Counted from the stretch's first letter, positions 34,481-43,445 are shown. The stretch: 43,710 bases of DNA from Fodinibius sp964490705 (GCA_964490705.1 CAZBCG010000019.1:1-43710), one strand, 5' to 3'. Notes: generated from the sequence alone by a model not told the origin. Numbers and translations are program-made.

Positions 34481-35122
34481 TTATAACTCCAACCTTTGAT
34501 TGATAATAGTTGCCATATTCTGGCTCAGATCTTTAATAACATCCAGCGAACCGGCATTTTTATTCTTATAAAAGGCCTGCTGAGAGATTTCCAGCTCCTC
34601 ACTTATCGCCTTGTAATCATAGCCTTCTTGCAGCATATATAAAATTTGCAGGCGGTTTTTGTTCCACCCCCGCAATTGCTGCGACAACAGTTGCAAACTG
34701 TTATTAATCAAATTGACCGAAGGCAACTCCTCATTCGTAACAGCAATATGAAAAAGGAACCCACTTTCTTTGAGGATTTCAATGCCCTTGCGTGCCGCAT
34801 GAAATGCCGGCCCGTCCATCCCAATAGCCTGCTCGGTGTTGATGGACGTATCAATAGTCCCCACTCCCAGCGAAAAACGAACTGCTATCGGATGCAGCTC
34901 CGCCAGAATTTTAAGGATATCTATACAAATACCGTCGGCATTGTCATACACTGCCTGGAATTCATCACCCAGCGTAATGGTATATGGGGATACCAGTGCC
35001 GGGTTTTGATCATTGAGTTCACCCAAAAGCGCTGATAAGCTATTCTGAAGCTCCTCACGCTCACCTGCCGACAACGCCTGAGAGTCTTCAATATCCGCTA
35101 TAAGTACAATTGACTGTTCCAT
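34481..35122 (-). CDS. SatD-family protein: cyclase-like domain plus helix-turn-helix
   Basis: A 213-residue protein. The ATG at 35120-35122 is preferred to a GTG two codons upstream. Residues 4-140 carry SatD-family marks: VLIADIEDSQ (Asp10, Asp13), ITLGDEF (52-54 Gly-Asp-Glu), VRFSLGVG (81-88) and DGPAFHAARKGI (103-114). They line up with the metal- and nucleotide-binding segments of class III nucleotide cyclases. Residues 150-195 form a helix-turn-helix (NRLQILYMLQEGYDYKAISEELEISQQAFYKNK). It may thus sense or make a nucleotide and bind DNA. It is followed at 3 nt by the DUF3307-like membrane gene. SatD proteins were named from an acid-tolerance operon of Streptococcus mutans, but their biochemical role is not established. 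Confidence 0.85.
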   Translation of the reverse strand: MEQSIVLIADIEDSQALSAGEREELQNSLSALLGELNDQNPALVSPYTITLGDEFQAVYDNADGICIDILKILAELHPIAVRFSLGVGTIDTSINTEQAIGMDGPAFHAARKGIEILKESGFLFHIAVTNEELPSVNLINNSLQLLSQQLRGWNKNRLQILYMLQEGYDYKAISEELEISQQAFYKNKNAGSLDVIKDLSQNMATIINQRLEL

Positions 35123-35152
35123 AATCACTGAGTTTTCTATATTTAACTATTT

Positions 35153-35218
35153 TGGTTTAAAAAATCAACATTTAACCATATTGGTTTAATAACTCTATTT
35201 TCACCCTATCTGGTTTAA
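35153..35218. promoter_or_regulatory. Three TGGTTTAA boxes at exact 29-bp spacing upstream of satD
   Basis: TGGTTTAA occurs at 35153-35160, 35182-35189 and 35211-35218, i.e. with a constant 29-bp step. The flanks are also alike (ACTATTT, ACCATAT, CCCTATC before each). The middle copy is part of a near palindrome TTAACCATATTGGTTTAA. The nearest box is 31 bp upstream of the satD ATG, so they overlap the likely promoter. Since SatD ends in a helix-turn-helix, self-regulation is the simplest guess; regulation of the divergent UPF0182 gene at 35325 is equally possible. Confidence 0.6.
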
Positions 35219-35324
35219 ATCGGCTGATGTTAGCTGAATTTCACATTCTCTTTTCTCTGTAAAGGTTGCTATTTTAGGATTCGATCATAAATCACACAGC
35301 ATTTTATAACAGGCATCACGGCTT

Positions 35325-38048
35325 ATGAGTAATTCCGGATTTCCAAAAAGTATCACTCGTATTCTCCTTCCCGTTCTTATCATCATTGTACTGGCAGGGG
35401 TCTTTTCTGACTGGATTATCGAATGGCTCTGGCTCGAGAATCTGGGCTACGATCAGGTATTTTGGACCATCAAAATAACACAATCACTGCTGCTGATTGG
35501 CGCACTTATTGTTGCGTTGCTGTATGTTATCCCCAATATGAGAATTCTGGGTAATCGCTTCAGCACCATGAATTTTGGGCAGTCGCCACTGGCACAGCTC
35601 AAACTCCACGAAATTAGCAGTAAGAAAATTAAGAGCGTTTTTTACGGACTAGGGGTATTCATCAGCGGCTTCTTTTCACTGGCCTTTTTTATGCGCTGGG
35701 ATACCTACTTTCGGTTCCACTGGAATGAGACCTTCGGGCAGGTCGATCCCATTTTTGGACACGATATCGGCTTTTATCTGTTCCGACTGCCGTTTTTTGA
35801 GCTCATCCAAAACAGCCTTACCTCCCTGGTATTTTTTATCACTCTGGCCACCATCATTTTATATATCTATTCCGGGGCCCTTTCGTTGCGATCAAAAGAA
35901 GTTGTAGCATCCAGCGGCATTAAAAAACATATCAGCATTAACGTCGGTATTTGGCTGTTGCTGCTCTCCTGGGGCTACTATCTGGAACGCTACAACCTGC
36001 TGAACAATCCGAATGGTGCGATCTATGGCGCTGGATACATCGATCTAAATATACGCCTTCCGATAATCTGGATTTTATGCATCCTCTGCTTGGGGCTTGC
36101 CCTATTCTCGTTCTTTCAGATCTATAAGAGCAAGTTCAAGTGGTTGCTCATCGGTGGTGTAGCTACGATTTTGATCGGCGGCATCGGCAACGGACTACTC
36201 CCGGGCATGGTCCAGCAATTTGTGGTACAACCCAGCGAGCTGCAGCTCGAAAAACCGTATATCGAAAACGGCATTGAACAAACGCGTCGAGCGTATGCGC
36301 TGGACAGTATGGAAACGCAGCCGTACAGTGCACAACTGCCACAGCAGATGGACTGGTCAACAGTGCAAGAAAATGAGCAAACCATCGAAAATATTCGTCT
36401 CTGGGATCCCCGGCTTTTGATCCAAACCTACCGACAACTGCAGGAAATTCGACTCTACTACCAGTTTTACAATGTGGATGTTGATCGCTACCAAACCGAC
36501 GAAGGCTACATGCAGATGATGGTATCGGCCCGTGAGCTGTCGGAAGAATTGCCTGAACAAGCCAACACCTGGGTCAACAAGCGCCTGCAATATACGCACG
36601 GCTATGGATTGGTGATGAGCCCCGTAGCACAAGAAGGTGCGCAGGGCGATCCGCGGCTGGCTATCAAAGATATTCCGCCGGTCAGCGATATGGGACTCAA
36701 CGTAGATCAGCCGGCTATTTATTACGGCGAACACAACTCAGATTACAAGATCGTCAACACCAACGTCCGGGAACTCGACTATCCGCGCGGCGACGAAAAC
36801 GTTTATACCAATTATCAAGGCAGTAGCGGCGTGGGCATTGGCAATTTCTTTTCCAAGCTGCTGTTCGCATGGAATTTTGGGGATATCAACATCTTGCTGA
36901 CCGATTATATTAATGATGACAGTAAGATCATCTTCTGGAAGAAAACTCAGCAGCGCGTTAAGAAAATTGCCCCCTTCCTTCGATTGGAAGACGATCCCTA
37001 CCTTGTGCTGGAAAATGGTAAACTATACTGGATGCAGGATGCCTACACTACATCTCCGGACTATCCGTATTCCGAACCCTACAATGGACAATACAATTAC
37101 ATCCGGAACTCTGTTAAAGTGGTCGTAGATGCATACAACGGTTCTGTTGATTTTTACGTATCGGATGAAAACGATCCTGTGCTAAATATTTATCGGGATA
37201 TTTTTCCCGATATGTTCCAGCCCATGGATCAAATGCCGGGAAATCTCAGACAGCACGTTCGCTACCCGATCCATTATTTTAAAGCGCAGATCGAGAAGTT
37301 CAACGAATATCACATGACCGATCCGCAGGTCTTTTACAACAACGAGGATCTGTGGACGCGCCCCAATGAAAAGTACGGCGGACAATCCATCAAAATGGAA
37401 CCGTACTACGTGCTTACAAAGCTACCCGGACAAGAGGAATTGCAATACCTGCTGATCAGTCCGCTTACCCCTAACAACCGTGACAATATGATTGGCTGGA
37501 TGGCAGCCAATTCCGACTATCCCAACTATGGTGAAGTGTCGGTGTATCAGCTGCCGAAGGAACGACTGATTTTAGGTCCGGCACAGATTGAGGCGCGTAT
37601 CGATCAGGATACTGAAATTTCGCGCCAGCTGGCACTCTGGGATCAGCGCGGATCTCGCGTAATCCGGGGTAATTTGATGGTCATTCCCATCGAAGATTCG
37701 TTCATTTATGTAGAACCGGTATTCCTTATTGCCGAAGGGGTCGATATCCCCCAGCTGCAGCGCGTGATTGCTACTTCGGGCGATAAAATTGCGATGCAGC
37801 CAACGCTCTGGGAGTCTATTGAGGCACTGTATGGACAAGAGGGGCAACGAATTGCCTCTGCTGAGATCGACACTGCCACAGCCGTACCTCCCCGACCGCA
37901 GCAGCCTGCATCTGTGCAGAATTCAGCACAATTCTCAGAGGTGCAAAATCTGTGGAGTGAAGCTAATCAGGCATTAAAAAATAACGACTGGGAAACGTTT
38001 GGCCAGAAAATGAAAGAAATTGAAGAACTGCTTAATCAGGATAATTAA
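35325..38048 (+). CDS. UPF0182 family large membrane protein
   Basis: A 907-residue protein. The first third has seven membrane helices (about 10-30, 47-67, 100-122, 155-185, 205-220, 240-262, 275-290). The large extracytoplasmic part has typical UPF0182 text: QFVVQPSELQLEKPYIENGIEQTRRAYALDS, IENIRLWDPRLLIQTYRQLQEIRLYYQFYNVDVDRY, YTHGYGLVMSPV, GGVGIGNFFSKL-like loop, and DNMIGWMAANSDYPNYGEVSVYQLPKERLILGPAQIEARIDQD. A short coiled end (VQNLWSEANQALKNNDWETFGQKMKEIEELL) follows. The family is conserved but of unknown function. It is divergent from satD across a 200-bp region that contains the TGGTTTAA boxes. Confidence 0.93.
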   Translation: MSNSGFPKSITRILLPVLIIIVLAGVFSDWIIEWLWLENLGYDQVFWTIKITQSLLLIGALIVALLYVIPNMRILGNRFSTMNFGQSPLAQLKLHEISSKKIKSVFYGLGVFISGFFSLAFFMRWDTYFRFHWNETFGQVDPIFGHDIGFYLFRLPFFELIQNSLTSLVFFITLATIILYIYSGALSLRSKEVVASSGIKKHISINVGIWLLLLSWGYYLERYNLLNNPNGAIYGAGYIDLNIRLPIIWILCILCLGLALFSFFQIYKSKFKWLLIGGVATILIGGIGNGLLPGMVQQFVVQPSELQLEKPYIENGIEQTRRAYALDSMETQPYSAQLPQQMDWSTVQENEQTIENIRLWDPRLLIQTYRQLQEIRLYYQFYNVDVDRYQTDEGYMQMMVSARELSEELPEQANTWVNKRLQYTHGYGLVMSPVAQEGAQGDPRLAIKDIPPVSDMGLNVDQPAIYYGEHNSDYKIVNTNVRELDYPRGDENVYTNYQGSSGVGIGNFFSKLLFAWNFGDINILLTDYINDDSKIIFWKKTQQRVKKIAPFLRLEDDPYLVLENGKLYWMQDAYTTSPDYPYSEPYNGQYNYIRNSVKVVVDAYNGSVDFYVSDENDPVLNIYRDIFPDMFQPMDQMPGNLRQHVRYPIHYFKAQIEKFNEYHMTDPQVFYNNEDLWTRPNEKYGGQSIKMEPYYVLTKLPGQEELQYLLISPLTPNNRDNMIGWMAANSDYPNYGEVSVYQLPKERLILGPAQIEARIDQDTEISRQLALWDQRGSRVIRGNLMVIPIEDSFIYVEPVFLIAEGVDIPQLQRVIATSGDKIAMQPTLWESIEALYGQEGQRIASAEIDTATAVPPRPQQPASVQNSAQFSEVQNLWSEANQALKNNDWETFGQKMKEIEELLNQDN

Positions 38049-38055
38049 AATGGCA

Positions 38056-40524
38056 TTATTCCTCTAATTCAAACTGGAGGGTAAACTTGGTGCCCAAGTC
38101 ATTACGGAAAAATTCAGATTTACCCTCCAACTGTTTAGATAACGTACGGATGAGTTTAAGCCCCAGTGATGTGGGATTTTCCAGACTCACATCTTCCGAA
38201 ATACCTTGACCATTATCCTGCACAGCTAATTCTATAATTCCGTCTTCATTTCTAATCTGAATATTAATTTTCCCCTCCTGCTGATCATCAAAGGCATGCT
38301 TGTGAGCATTGGTGATAAGCTCGTTTAAAATCAGTCCACAAGGAATTGCCTGGCTAATCGTAAGCTCTATAGGCTCAGCATCAATATTTATTGAAACATC
38401 CGTGGCCTTAGAATGCATGGATGAAACAATAACATCGGTAAGCTGTTTGAGATAGGTATCGAATGAAATCTCAGAGAGATTTTCGTTCTGATAGAGTTTT
38501 TCGTGGATCAGGGCGATGGAATTTACCCGCATCTGGCTGGCCTTCAGCACGTTGGTGGCATCCGCCGAATCGGTATTAAAAGCCTGCAGCTCAAGTAATC
38601 CGGTAATAACGGCCAGGTTATTTTTTACACGATGATGGATTTCTGCCAACAATACTTCTTTTTCTTTAAGTGACTTTTTGACTTTCTCTTCGGCCTGTTT
38701 GCGATCGGTGATATCCACATAAATACCAAAAATGGCGATGGTTTTGCCGTCAACAATCACCGGTACTCCATAAATTAACACATCAACAACGCTGCCATCT
38801 TTGGTAAGTCGCTGCCCAGTATGAAAGGCCGTTTGGCCACTGAATATTTTATCCGAAATCTTTTTGGCCTCCTCCTGCTCATCTTCCGGCACAATAAGCT
38901 GATCAATATCCAATCCCTGTACCTCATCCGTTTGATAACCAAAGGTATCTTGAAAGGAGTTATTAACTTTTATGATTTCCTGACGCTTGTCCATCAGAGT
39001 AATCGGAATGGGTGCATTTTGGAACAACTGGCGAAACATCTCTTCATTTTTACGCATCTCTTCCTCAGCTTCGTAGCGCTCGCTGATATCCCGGGCAATA
39101 GTAATCACCACATCTTCGCCAAAATAACTACCGGGATTCATAATCATTTCTTTGGGAAAAACCTCACCATTTTTGCGCTTGCCCCACCAGCTAAAACTTT
39201 GCGGCTCACCCTGCAGTGCTTTTTGGGTAAGCGTCTGTGTTTCAATAAGATCCACCTTGCCGGGAGCCGCCAACACCTCGGGCGTTTTGCCAATCATAAA
39301 CTCTTTGTCATAGCCGTACATCTCCTCGGCGCCCTTATTCACTTCCAGAAACCGTCCCTGACTATCCTGGATATAAATAGCATCGCTGATAGAATCAAAG
39401 AGATCCTGGAATGTTTCAACACTGGCCCGATACTTTCGCATCGCCTCTTTATTTTTTGTGATATCCAATACAGTGCCCACAATAGCGGGTTTGCCCTGAT
39501 ACATTATTTTGGATTCGTACAAGCTCACATCAATAATTCGTCCCCCGCTGGTTACCCCTTTCACTTCGTATTCCTCCGACTCGGGATTTCCGTTCAGCCG
39601 ATCCCGGATATTCGCCTTAATTAACGATCGATCTTGCGGATGCACGAGCTCGGTCGGCGAAAAGTTGTCGATAATCTCCTGCTGCTCGTATCCAAAAATC
39701 TCGGCAAAACGGGGATTTACGTGCTTAAAAGTACCATCCTGTACCAAAAAAACACCCACAAGTGATTTCTCGGAGAGTGTACGGAACAGTTTTTGAGACT
39801 CCCGTTGCTCGCTTAGATCCATCACCAGCGAGCGGATCGAGACAAGCGTATCATCCTCGTCATAAACCAGGGAATTGTACCATTTGCATACCAGCATATT
39901 CCCCTCTTTGGTAATGATATTTCCCTCGGTGGTATAATATTTTTCCTGATTTTCAATGGCTTCGCTAGCCTTCTTTCTGGCAACCGTTATCTCGGAATCA
40001 GGGATAAATTGTTGAAAAAACTGTTCTTGTCCTACCACCTCATCAGCCGACCATCCGAACAGATCTTCCGCTCTTGGCGACCAATGTTCAATGCGAAAAT
40101 CAGCATCCCAGTTAATTTCGGCCATCGGATAATTAAACCCCGGCGCCGTAAATTTTGGATATCTAATCCGCTTTATTTCGTTCCGTGATATCTGTTCACT
40201 TACATTGTGGGCTACTGCCAACTTCGCCGGCCGCCCCTGATGATTAAACACATGAGAAGTAAACTGGATATATAACTTTTCGCCCTTCTTGTTCTCCTGT
40301 ATCCACAGCGTATCCCCACTGGCAGTTACATTGCGAGATTCATCCAAAATATCCAACCGGTTCTTTTTCTCTCCCAGATCCTTTAGATTCATCGAACAAA
40401 ATTCTTGCCGCGAATATCCATACAGGTCAACTGCAGCACTATTCACATCAATGATATCAAGGGATTGTTGATCAAGAACAAAGATGGGTCGTTCCTCGAA
40501 AAAGGGTGTGCCGTTACTGTCCAT
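38056..40524 (-). CDS. Sensor histidine kinase with five PAS domains (HisKA_2 type)
   Basis: An 822-residue protein without a membrane segment, so it is probably a cytoplasmic sensor. PAS-like domains lie at about 8-110, 135-245, 250-360, 370-490 and 495-615 (VNPRFAEIFGYE, VNKGAEEMYGYD, VNNSFQDTFGYQ), the later ones with PAC ends such as VGTVLDITKNKEA and FGIYVDITDRKQAEE. The HisKA_2 dimerisation helix carries the phospho-acceptor His in LLAEIHHRVKNNLAVITGLLELQ (His630 or His631), then the HATPase domain with N box NELITNAHKHAF and G box QDNGQGI. This kinase class often feeds the general stress response or light signalling. No response regulator is beside it. Confidence 0.94.
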   Translation of the reverse strand: MDSNGTPFFEERPIFVLDQQSLDIIDVNSAAVDLYGYSRQEFCSMNLKDLGEKKNRLDILDESRNVTASGDTLWIQENKKGEKLYIQFTSHVFNHQGRPAKLAVAHNVSEQISRNEIKRIRYPKFTAPGFNYPMAEINWDADFRIEHWSPRAEDLFGWSADEVVGQEQFFQQFIPDSEITVARKKASEAIENQEKYYTTEGNIITKEGNMLVCKWYNSLVYDEDDTLVSIRSLVMDLSEQRESQKLFRTLSEKSLVGVFLVQDGTFKHVNPRFAEIFGYEQQEIIDNFSPTELVHPQDRSLIKANIRDRLNGNPESEEYEVKGVTSGGRIIDVSLYESKIMYQGKPAIVGTVLDITKNKEAMRKYRASVETFQDLFDSISDAIYIQDSQGRFLEVNKGAEEMYGYDKEFMIGKTPEVLAAPGKVDLIETQTLTQKALQGEPQSFSWWGKRKNGEVFPKEMIMNPGSYFGEDVVITIARDISERYEAEEEMRKNEEMFRQLFQNAPIPITLMDKRQEIIKVNNSFQDTFGYQTDEVQGLDIDQLIVPEDEQEEAKKISDKIFSGQTAFHTGQRLTKDGSVVDVLIYGVPVIVDGKTIAIFGIYVDITDRKQAEEKVKKSLKEKEVLLAEIHHRVKNNLAVITGLLELQAFNTDSADATNVLKASQMRVNSIALIHEKLYQNENLSEISFDTYLKQLTDVIVSSMHSKATDVSINIDAEPIELTISQAIPCGLILNELITNAHKHAFDDQQEGKINIQIRNEDGIIELAVQDNGQGISEDVSLENPTSLGLKLIRTLSKQLEGKSEFFRNDLGTKFTLQFELEE

Positions 40525-40726
40525 TCCTATTTTTTTAATTTGCCTTCAAAGCCGTTATAAGATTGTTATCGAAATAAACTAAAATTCTTACTGTTTTTGC
40601 AAAACAATAATTCTAACTTTTTACAAAAAAAATATACGATTGAAGCTGTCTCTCTTTACTAATTTTTATATCTTAACAGGCTAAAATTACAGTTTTAATT
40701 ACCAATAACTGCACATTAAATTCTGA
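40525..40726. promoter_or_regulatory. Divergent promoter region between the PAS kinase and thrS
   Basis: A 200-bp AT-rich stretch with promoters facing both ways. For thrS a TATCTTAA box at 40669-40676, 50 nt ahead of the ATG, resembles the -7 boxes seen elsewhere in the window. No T-box or other known leader structure was recognised. Confidence 0.3.
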
Positions 40727-42673
40727 ATGGCTGAACAGATTACCATTACGTTTCCCGATGGGAGTGAAAAAAAATATCCAAAAGGTACAACGGGACAAGA
40801 AGTTGCCGAATCTATTTCTAAGGGTTTAGCTCGTGAAGCCCTCAGCATCACCCTCGATGATGAGATTATGGAGCTGAGCCGACCCATTGAGCAAGATGGT
40901 AATATTGAAATTAACAAGTGGGAAAGCGAAGACGGCAAATATACCTTTTGGCATTCCTCGGCTCACGTATTGGCAGAAGCTATTCAAGAGCTCTATCCCG
41001 ATGCAAAGTTCGGTATCGGTCCGCCCATCGAAAATGGCTTTTACTACGATATCGACTTTGGAGATCAAACTGTTGGAGAAGATGATCTGGAAAAGATTGA
41101 GGACAAGATGATCGAGATGGCGCGCAAGAAATCCGAATTTGAGCGCGTGCCGGTTTCCAAAGAAGAAGCACTCGAGTTTTATAAGGATGTCGGTAATGAG
41201 TATAAGATCGACCTGATTGAAGATCTCGAAGACGGAAATATCACTTTTTATAAACAAGGGGATTTTACTGATCTCTGCCGTGGCCCGCACATTCCCGACA
41301 CCGGACGTATTAAAGCGGTGAAACTGACGAGCCTGGCCGGAGCCTACTGGCGCGGTGATGAAAATAATGAGCAACTTACGCGCATTTACGGTATCTCTTT
41401 TCCAAAACAGAAATTGCTGGAAAATTATATTGAGCAGGTTGAGGAAGCCAAAAAACGCGATCACAAAAAGCTGGGCAAAGAACTCGACATTTACATGATT
41501 GATCAAATGGTGGGTCAAGGACTGCCCGTTTGGCTCCCCAATGGTACAGTACTCCGCCGGACGCTGGAAGCTTTTCTGCGTGAAGAGCAGAAAAAACGCG
41601 GCTATCAAGAAGTTATTACGCCGCATATAGGTCACCTCGAATTGTATCGCACTTCGGGGCACTACCCCTACTATCGTGAGTCGCAGTACAATCCCATTGA
41701 GATGGACGACGACGAAGAGGGATATCTGCTAAAGCCCATGAACTGTCCGCACCATCACCGCATCTACTCGAACGAGTTGCGCAGTTATCGCGACCTTCCC
41801 CTGCGGCTGGCTGAGTTTGGCAGCGTGTATCGCTACGAACAATCCGGGGAACTGAACGGACTCTCACGCGTCCGTGGTTTCACTCAGGATGATGCCCACA
41901 TTTACTGTACGCACGATCAGCTCAAACAAGAGATTATCAATTGTATTGAATTAACTGAGCTGGTGTTCGGTACCTTCGAAATGGATGTCGATATCCGCCT
42001 CTCTTTCCGCGATGATAACGAAGAAAAATATGGCGGAAAGACTGAATTCTGGGATCGTGCCGAAGAGGAAATCAAGGAAGTAGCCGATGAGATGGATCTG
42101 GACTACAAAATCGGGCGGGGTGAAGCCAGTTTTTACGGTCCCAAAATCGACTTTATTATTCGCGATGCAATCGGCAGAAAATGGCAGTTAGGCACTGTAC
42201 AGGTCGATTATGTAATGCCAGAACGCTTTGATCTAACGTATGTCGGCTCCGATAATAGCAAACATCGTCCGGTCATTATTCACCGTGCGCCCTTCGGTTC
42301 TATGGAGCGCTTTACCAGCATTTTGATTGAGCATTTTGCCGGTGATTTTCCGGTTTGGCTTGCTCCCACGCAAGTGCAGATCATCCCTGTTTCGGATGAT
42401 TTTAATGAGTATGCATTTAAGTGTGCATCTGCACTTAAGGATGAGGATGTTCGGGTGGAAGTTGACACCCGGAGCGAGCCGATTGGCGGAAAAATCCGCG
42501 ATGCTGAAACGAGCAAGATACCATATATGTTAATAGTAGGTGGCGATGAAGAATCAGCAGGAACAGTTTCTGTTCGTCGCCACAAAGAAGGTGATATTGG
42601 TACCTTTGATTTTTCTGAATTTATTTCTAATCTCACTGATGATATTGACAATAAAGAAGTTCCAAATCATTAG
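40727..42673 (+). CDS. thrS: Threonyl-tRNA synthetase
   Basis: A 648-residue class II synthetase that charges tRNA-Thr. Domains in order: TGS (about 1-62, ITFPDGSEKKYPKGTTG), the editing domain (about 75-225, HSSAHVLAEAIQELYPDAKFGIGPPIENGFYYDI and DLCRGPHIP), the catalytic core with motif 2 (LAEFGSVYRYEQSGELNGLSRVRGFTQDDAH), zinc ligands from MNCPHH and later His, motif 3 region (IIHRAPFGSMERFTSILIEHFAG), and the anticodon-binding domain (about 545-640, VWLAPTQVQIIPVS). First gene of the thrS-infC-rpmI-rplT cluster. Confidence 0.98.
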   Translation: MAEQITITFPDGSEKKYPKGTTGQEVAESISKGLAREALSITLDDEIMELSRPIEQDGNIEINKWESEDGKYTFWHSSAHVLAEAIQELYPDAKFGIGPPIENGFYYDIDFGDQTVGEDDLEKIEDKMIEMARKKSEFERVPVSKEEALEFYKDVGNEYKIDLIEDLEDGNITFYKQGDFTDLCRGPHIPDTGRIKAVKLTSLAGAYWRGDENNEQLTRIYGISFPKQKLLENYIEQVEEAKKRDHKKLGKELDIYMIDQMVGQGLPVWLPNGTVLRRTLEAFLREEQKKRGYQEVITPHIGHLELYRTSGHYPYYRESQYNPIEMDDDEEGYLLKPMNCPHHHRIYSNELRSYRDLPLRLAEFGSVYRYEQSGELNGLSRVRGFTQDDAHIYCTHDQLKQEIINCIELTELVFGTFEMDVDIRLSFRDDNEEKYGGKTEFWDRAEEEIKEVADEMDLDYKIGRGEASFYGPKIDFIIRDAIGRKWQLGTVQVDYVMPERFDLTYVGSDNSKHRPVIIHRAPFGSMERFTSILIEHFAGDFPVWLAPTQVQIIPVSDDFNEYAFKCASALKDEDVRVEVDTRSEPIGGKIRDAETSKIPYMLIVGGDEESAGTVSVRRHKEGDIGTFDFSEFISNLTDDIDNKEVPNH

Positions 42674-42704
42674 TTTTATAACTGATTAATTTTAATAAAA
42701 ACAA

Positions 42705-42719
42705 TAGAGGTTACTTATC
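42705..42719 (+). promoter_or_regulatory. infC ribosome-binding site and AUC start codon
   Basis: AGAGG, TTACTT, then ATC, directly after an in-frame TAG (42705-42707). The spacing of 6 nt is ideal for initiation at ATC. It decides the start of infC; no standard start codon exists within the first 60 conserved codons. Confidence 0.75.
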
Positions 42720-43277
42720 GCAAGAACCAGAAGACGACGACCACGGGGCAATGATGATCGTCCCAATGCTAATGAGGAAATCAGAGCATCTAAAGTCAGG
42801 GTTATTCATCCCGAAGACGCTGACAAAGAACACGAAGTTGTACCGATCGACCGTGCTCTAGAAATTGCTGAACGATATGGACTCGATCTTGTCGAAGTGG
42901 CACCCAATGCCAAACCTCCGGTATGTAAAGTGCTGGATTTCGGCAAGTATATGTATAAAAAGAAGAAAAAAGAGAAAGAGGCGAAGAAGAAGCAGCATAC
43001 CGTTCAGGTTAAAGAACTTCGCTTCCGTCCCAACACCGACGACCATGACCTGGAGTTTAAAACACGTCATGCCCGGGAATTTCTGGAAGACGGAGACAAA
43101 GTAAAAGCTACGGTACAGTTTCGCGGCCGCGACATGCTTTATACCGAGCGCGGTGAAGAACTGCTTCAAGATCTGGCCGAAGAGCTCGAAGACATCAGCG
43201 AAATTGAATCGAAACCGAATATGGAAGGTCGCCGCATGATTATGATGCTAGCTCCTACCGGTAAAGGTGGATCGTAA
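42717..43277 (+). CDS. infC: Translation initiation factor IF-3, non-canonical AUC start
   Basis: A 186-residue IF-3 that binds the 30S subunit and checks start codons and initiator tRNA. The N-terminal domain (EEIRASKVRVIHPEDADKEHEVVPIDRALEIAERYGLDLVEVAPNAKPPVCKVLDFGKYMY) and the C-terminal domain (VKELRFRPNTDDHDLEFKTRHAREFLEDGDKVKATVQFRGRDM) are complete. The frame has a stop at 42705-42707 and no ATG, GTG or TTG before the GTG at 42897, which would cut off 60 conserved residues. An AGAGG at 42706-42710 sits 6 nt before ATC at 42717-42719, just before the Arg-rich start ARTRRRRPRG. E. coli infC uses AUU so that IF-3 represses its own synthesis; AUC would work alike. Confidence 0.9.
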   Translation: MARTRRRRPRGNDDRPNANEEIRASKVRVIHPEDADKEHEVVPIDRALEIAERYGLDLVEVAPNAKPPVCKVLDFGKYMYKKKKKEKEAKKKQHTVQVKELRFRPNTDDHDLEFKTRHAREFLEDGDKVKATVQFRGRDMLYTERGEELLQDLAEELEDISEIESKPNMEGRRMIMMLAPTGKGGS

Positions 43278-43315
43278 TAGTAACATCGCGCAGGTTTTTA
43301 AACACCTCTGACTTT

Positions 43316-43349
43316 AGAAATGCTGTCAATATATGTTGATGGCATTTCT
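43316..43349 (+). terminator. Hairpin between infC and rpmI
   Basis: AGAAATGC pairs with GCATTTCT, and the stem continues inward through two wobbles and TCAA/TTGA to a 6-nt loop, giving 14 pairs. It lies about 40 nt after the infC stop and is followed by TATTTCGC. It may be a partial terminator or a leader element for rpmI-rplT, whose operon is autoregulated by L20 in several bacteria. Confidence 0.5.
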
Positions 43350-43369
43350 TATTTCGCAATTATTTTCTG

Positions 43370-43408
43370 ATTATGTGTTTAATCTTCACACATAATTACT
43401 TATCTTCG
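43370..43408 (+). promoter_or_regulatory. Inverted repeat and possible -7 box upstream of rpmI
   Basis: ATTATGTGT (43370-43378) and ACACATAAT (43388-43396) form a perfect 9-bp inverted repeat with a 9-nt spacer. TATCTTCG (43401-43408) follows 37 nt before the rpmI ATG and resembles the -7 box TAnnTTTG. This may be an internal promoter with an operator, or an RNA hairpin in read-through message. Confidence 0.35.
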
Positions 43409-43445
43409 AAGCCATAATTCCAAGAAATTTCAAAGGTATAGTATT

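Noticed and set aside
40525..40726. A T-box leader before thrS
   Set aside because: No T-box sequence or specifier stem was recognised, and T-boxes are not expected in this group.
42897..43277. A 126-aa IF-3 from the GTG at 42897
   Set aside because: It would remove about 60 conserved N-domain residues that are intact upstream and preceded by a good ribosome site and ATC.
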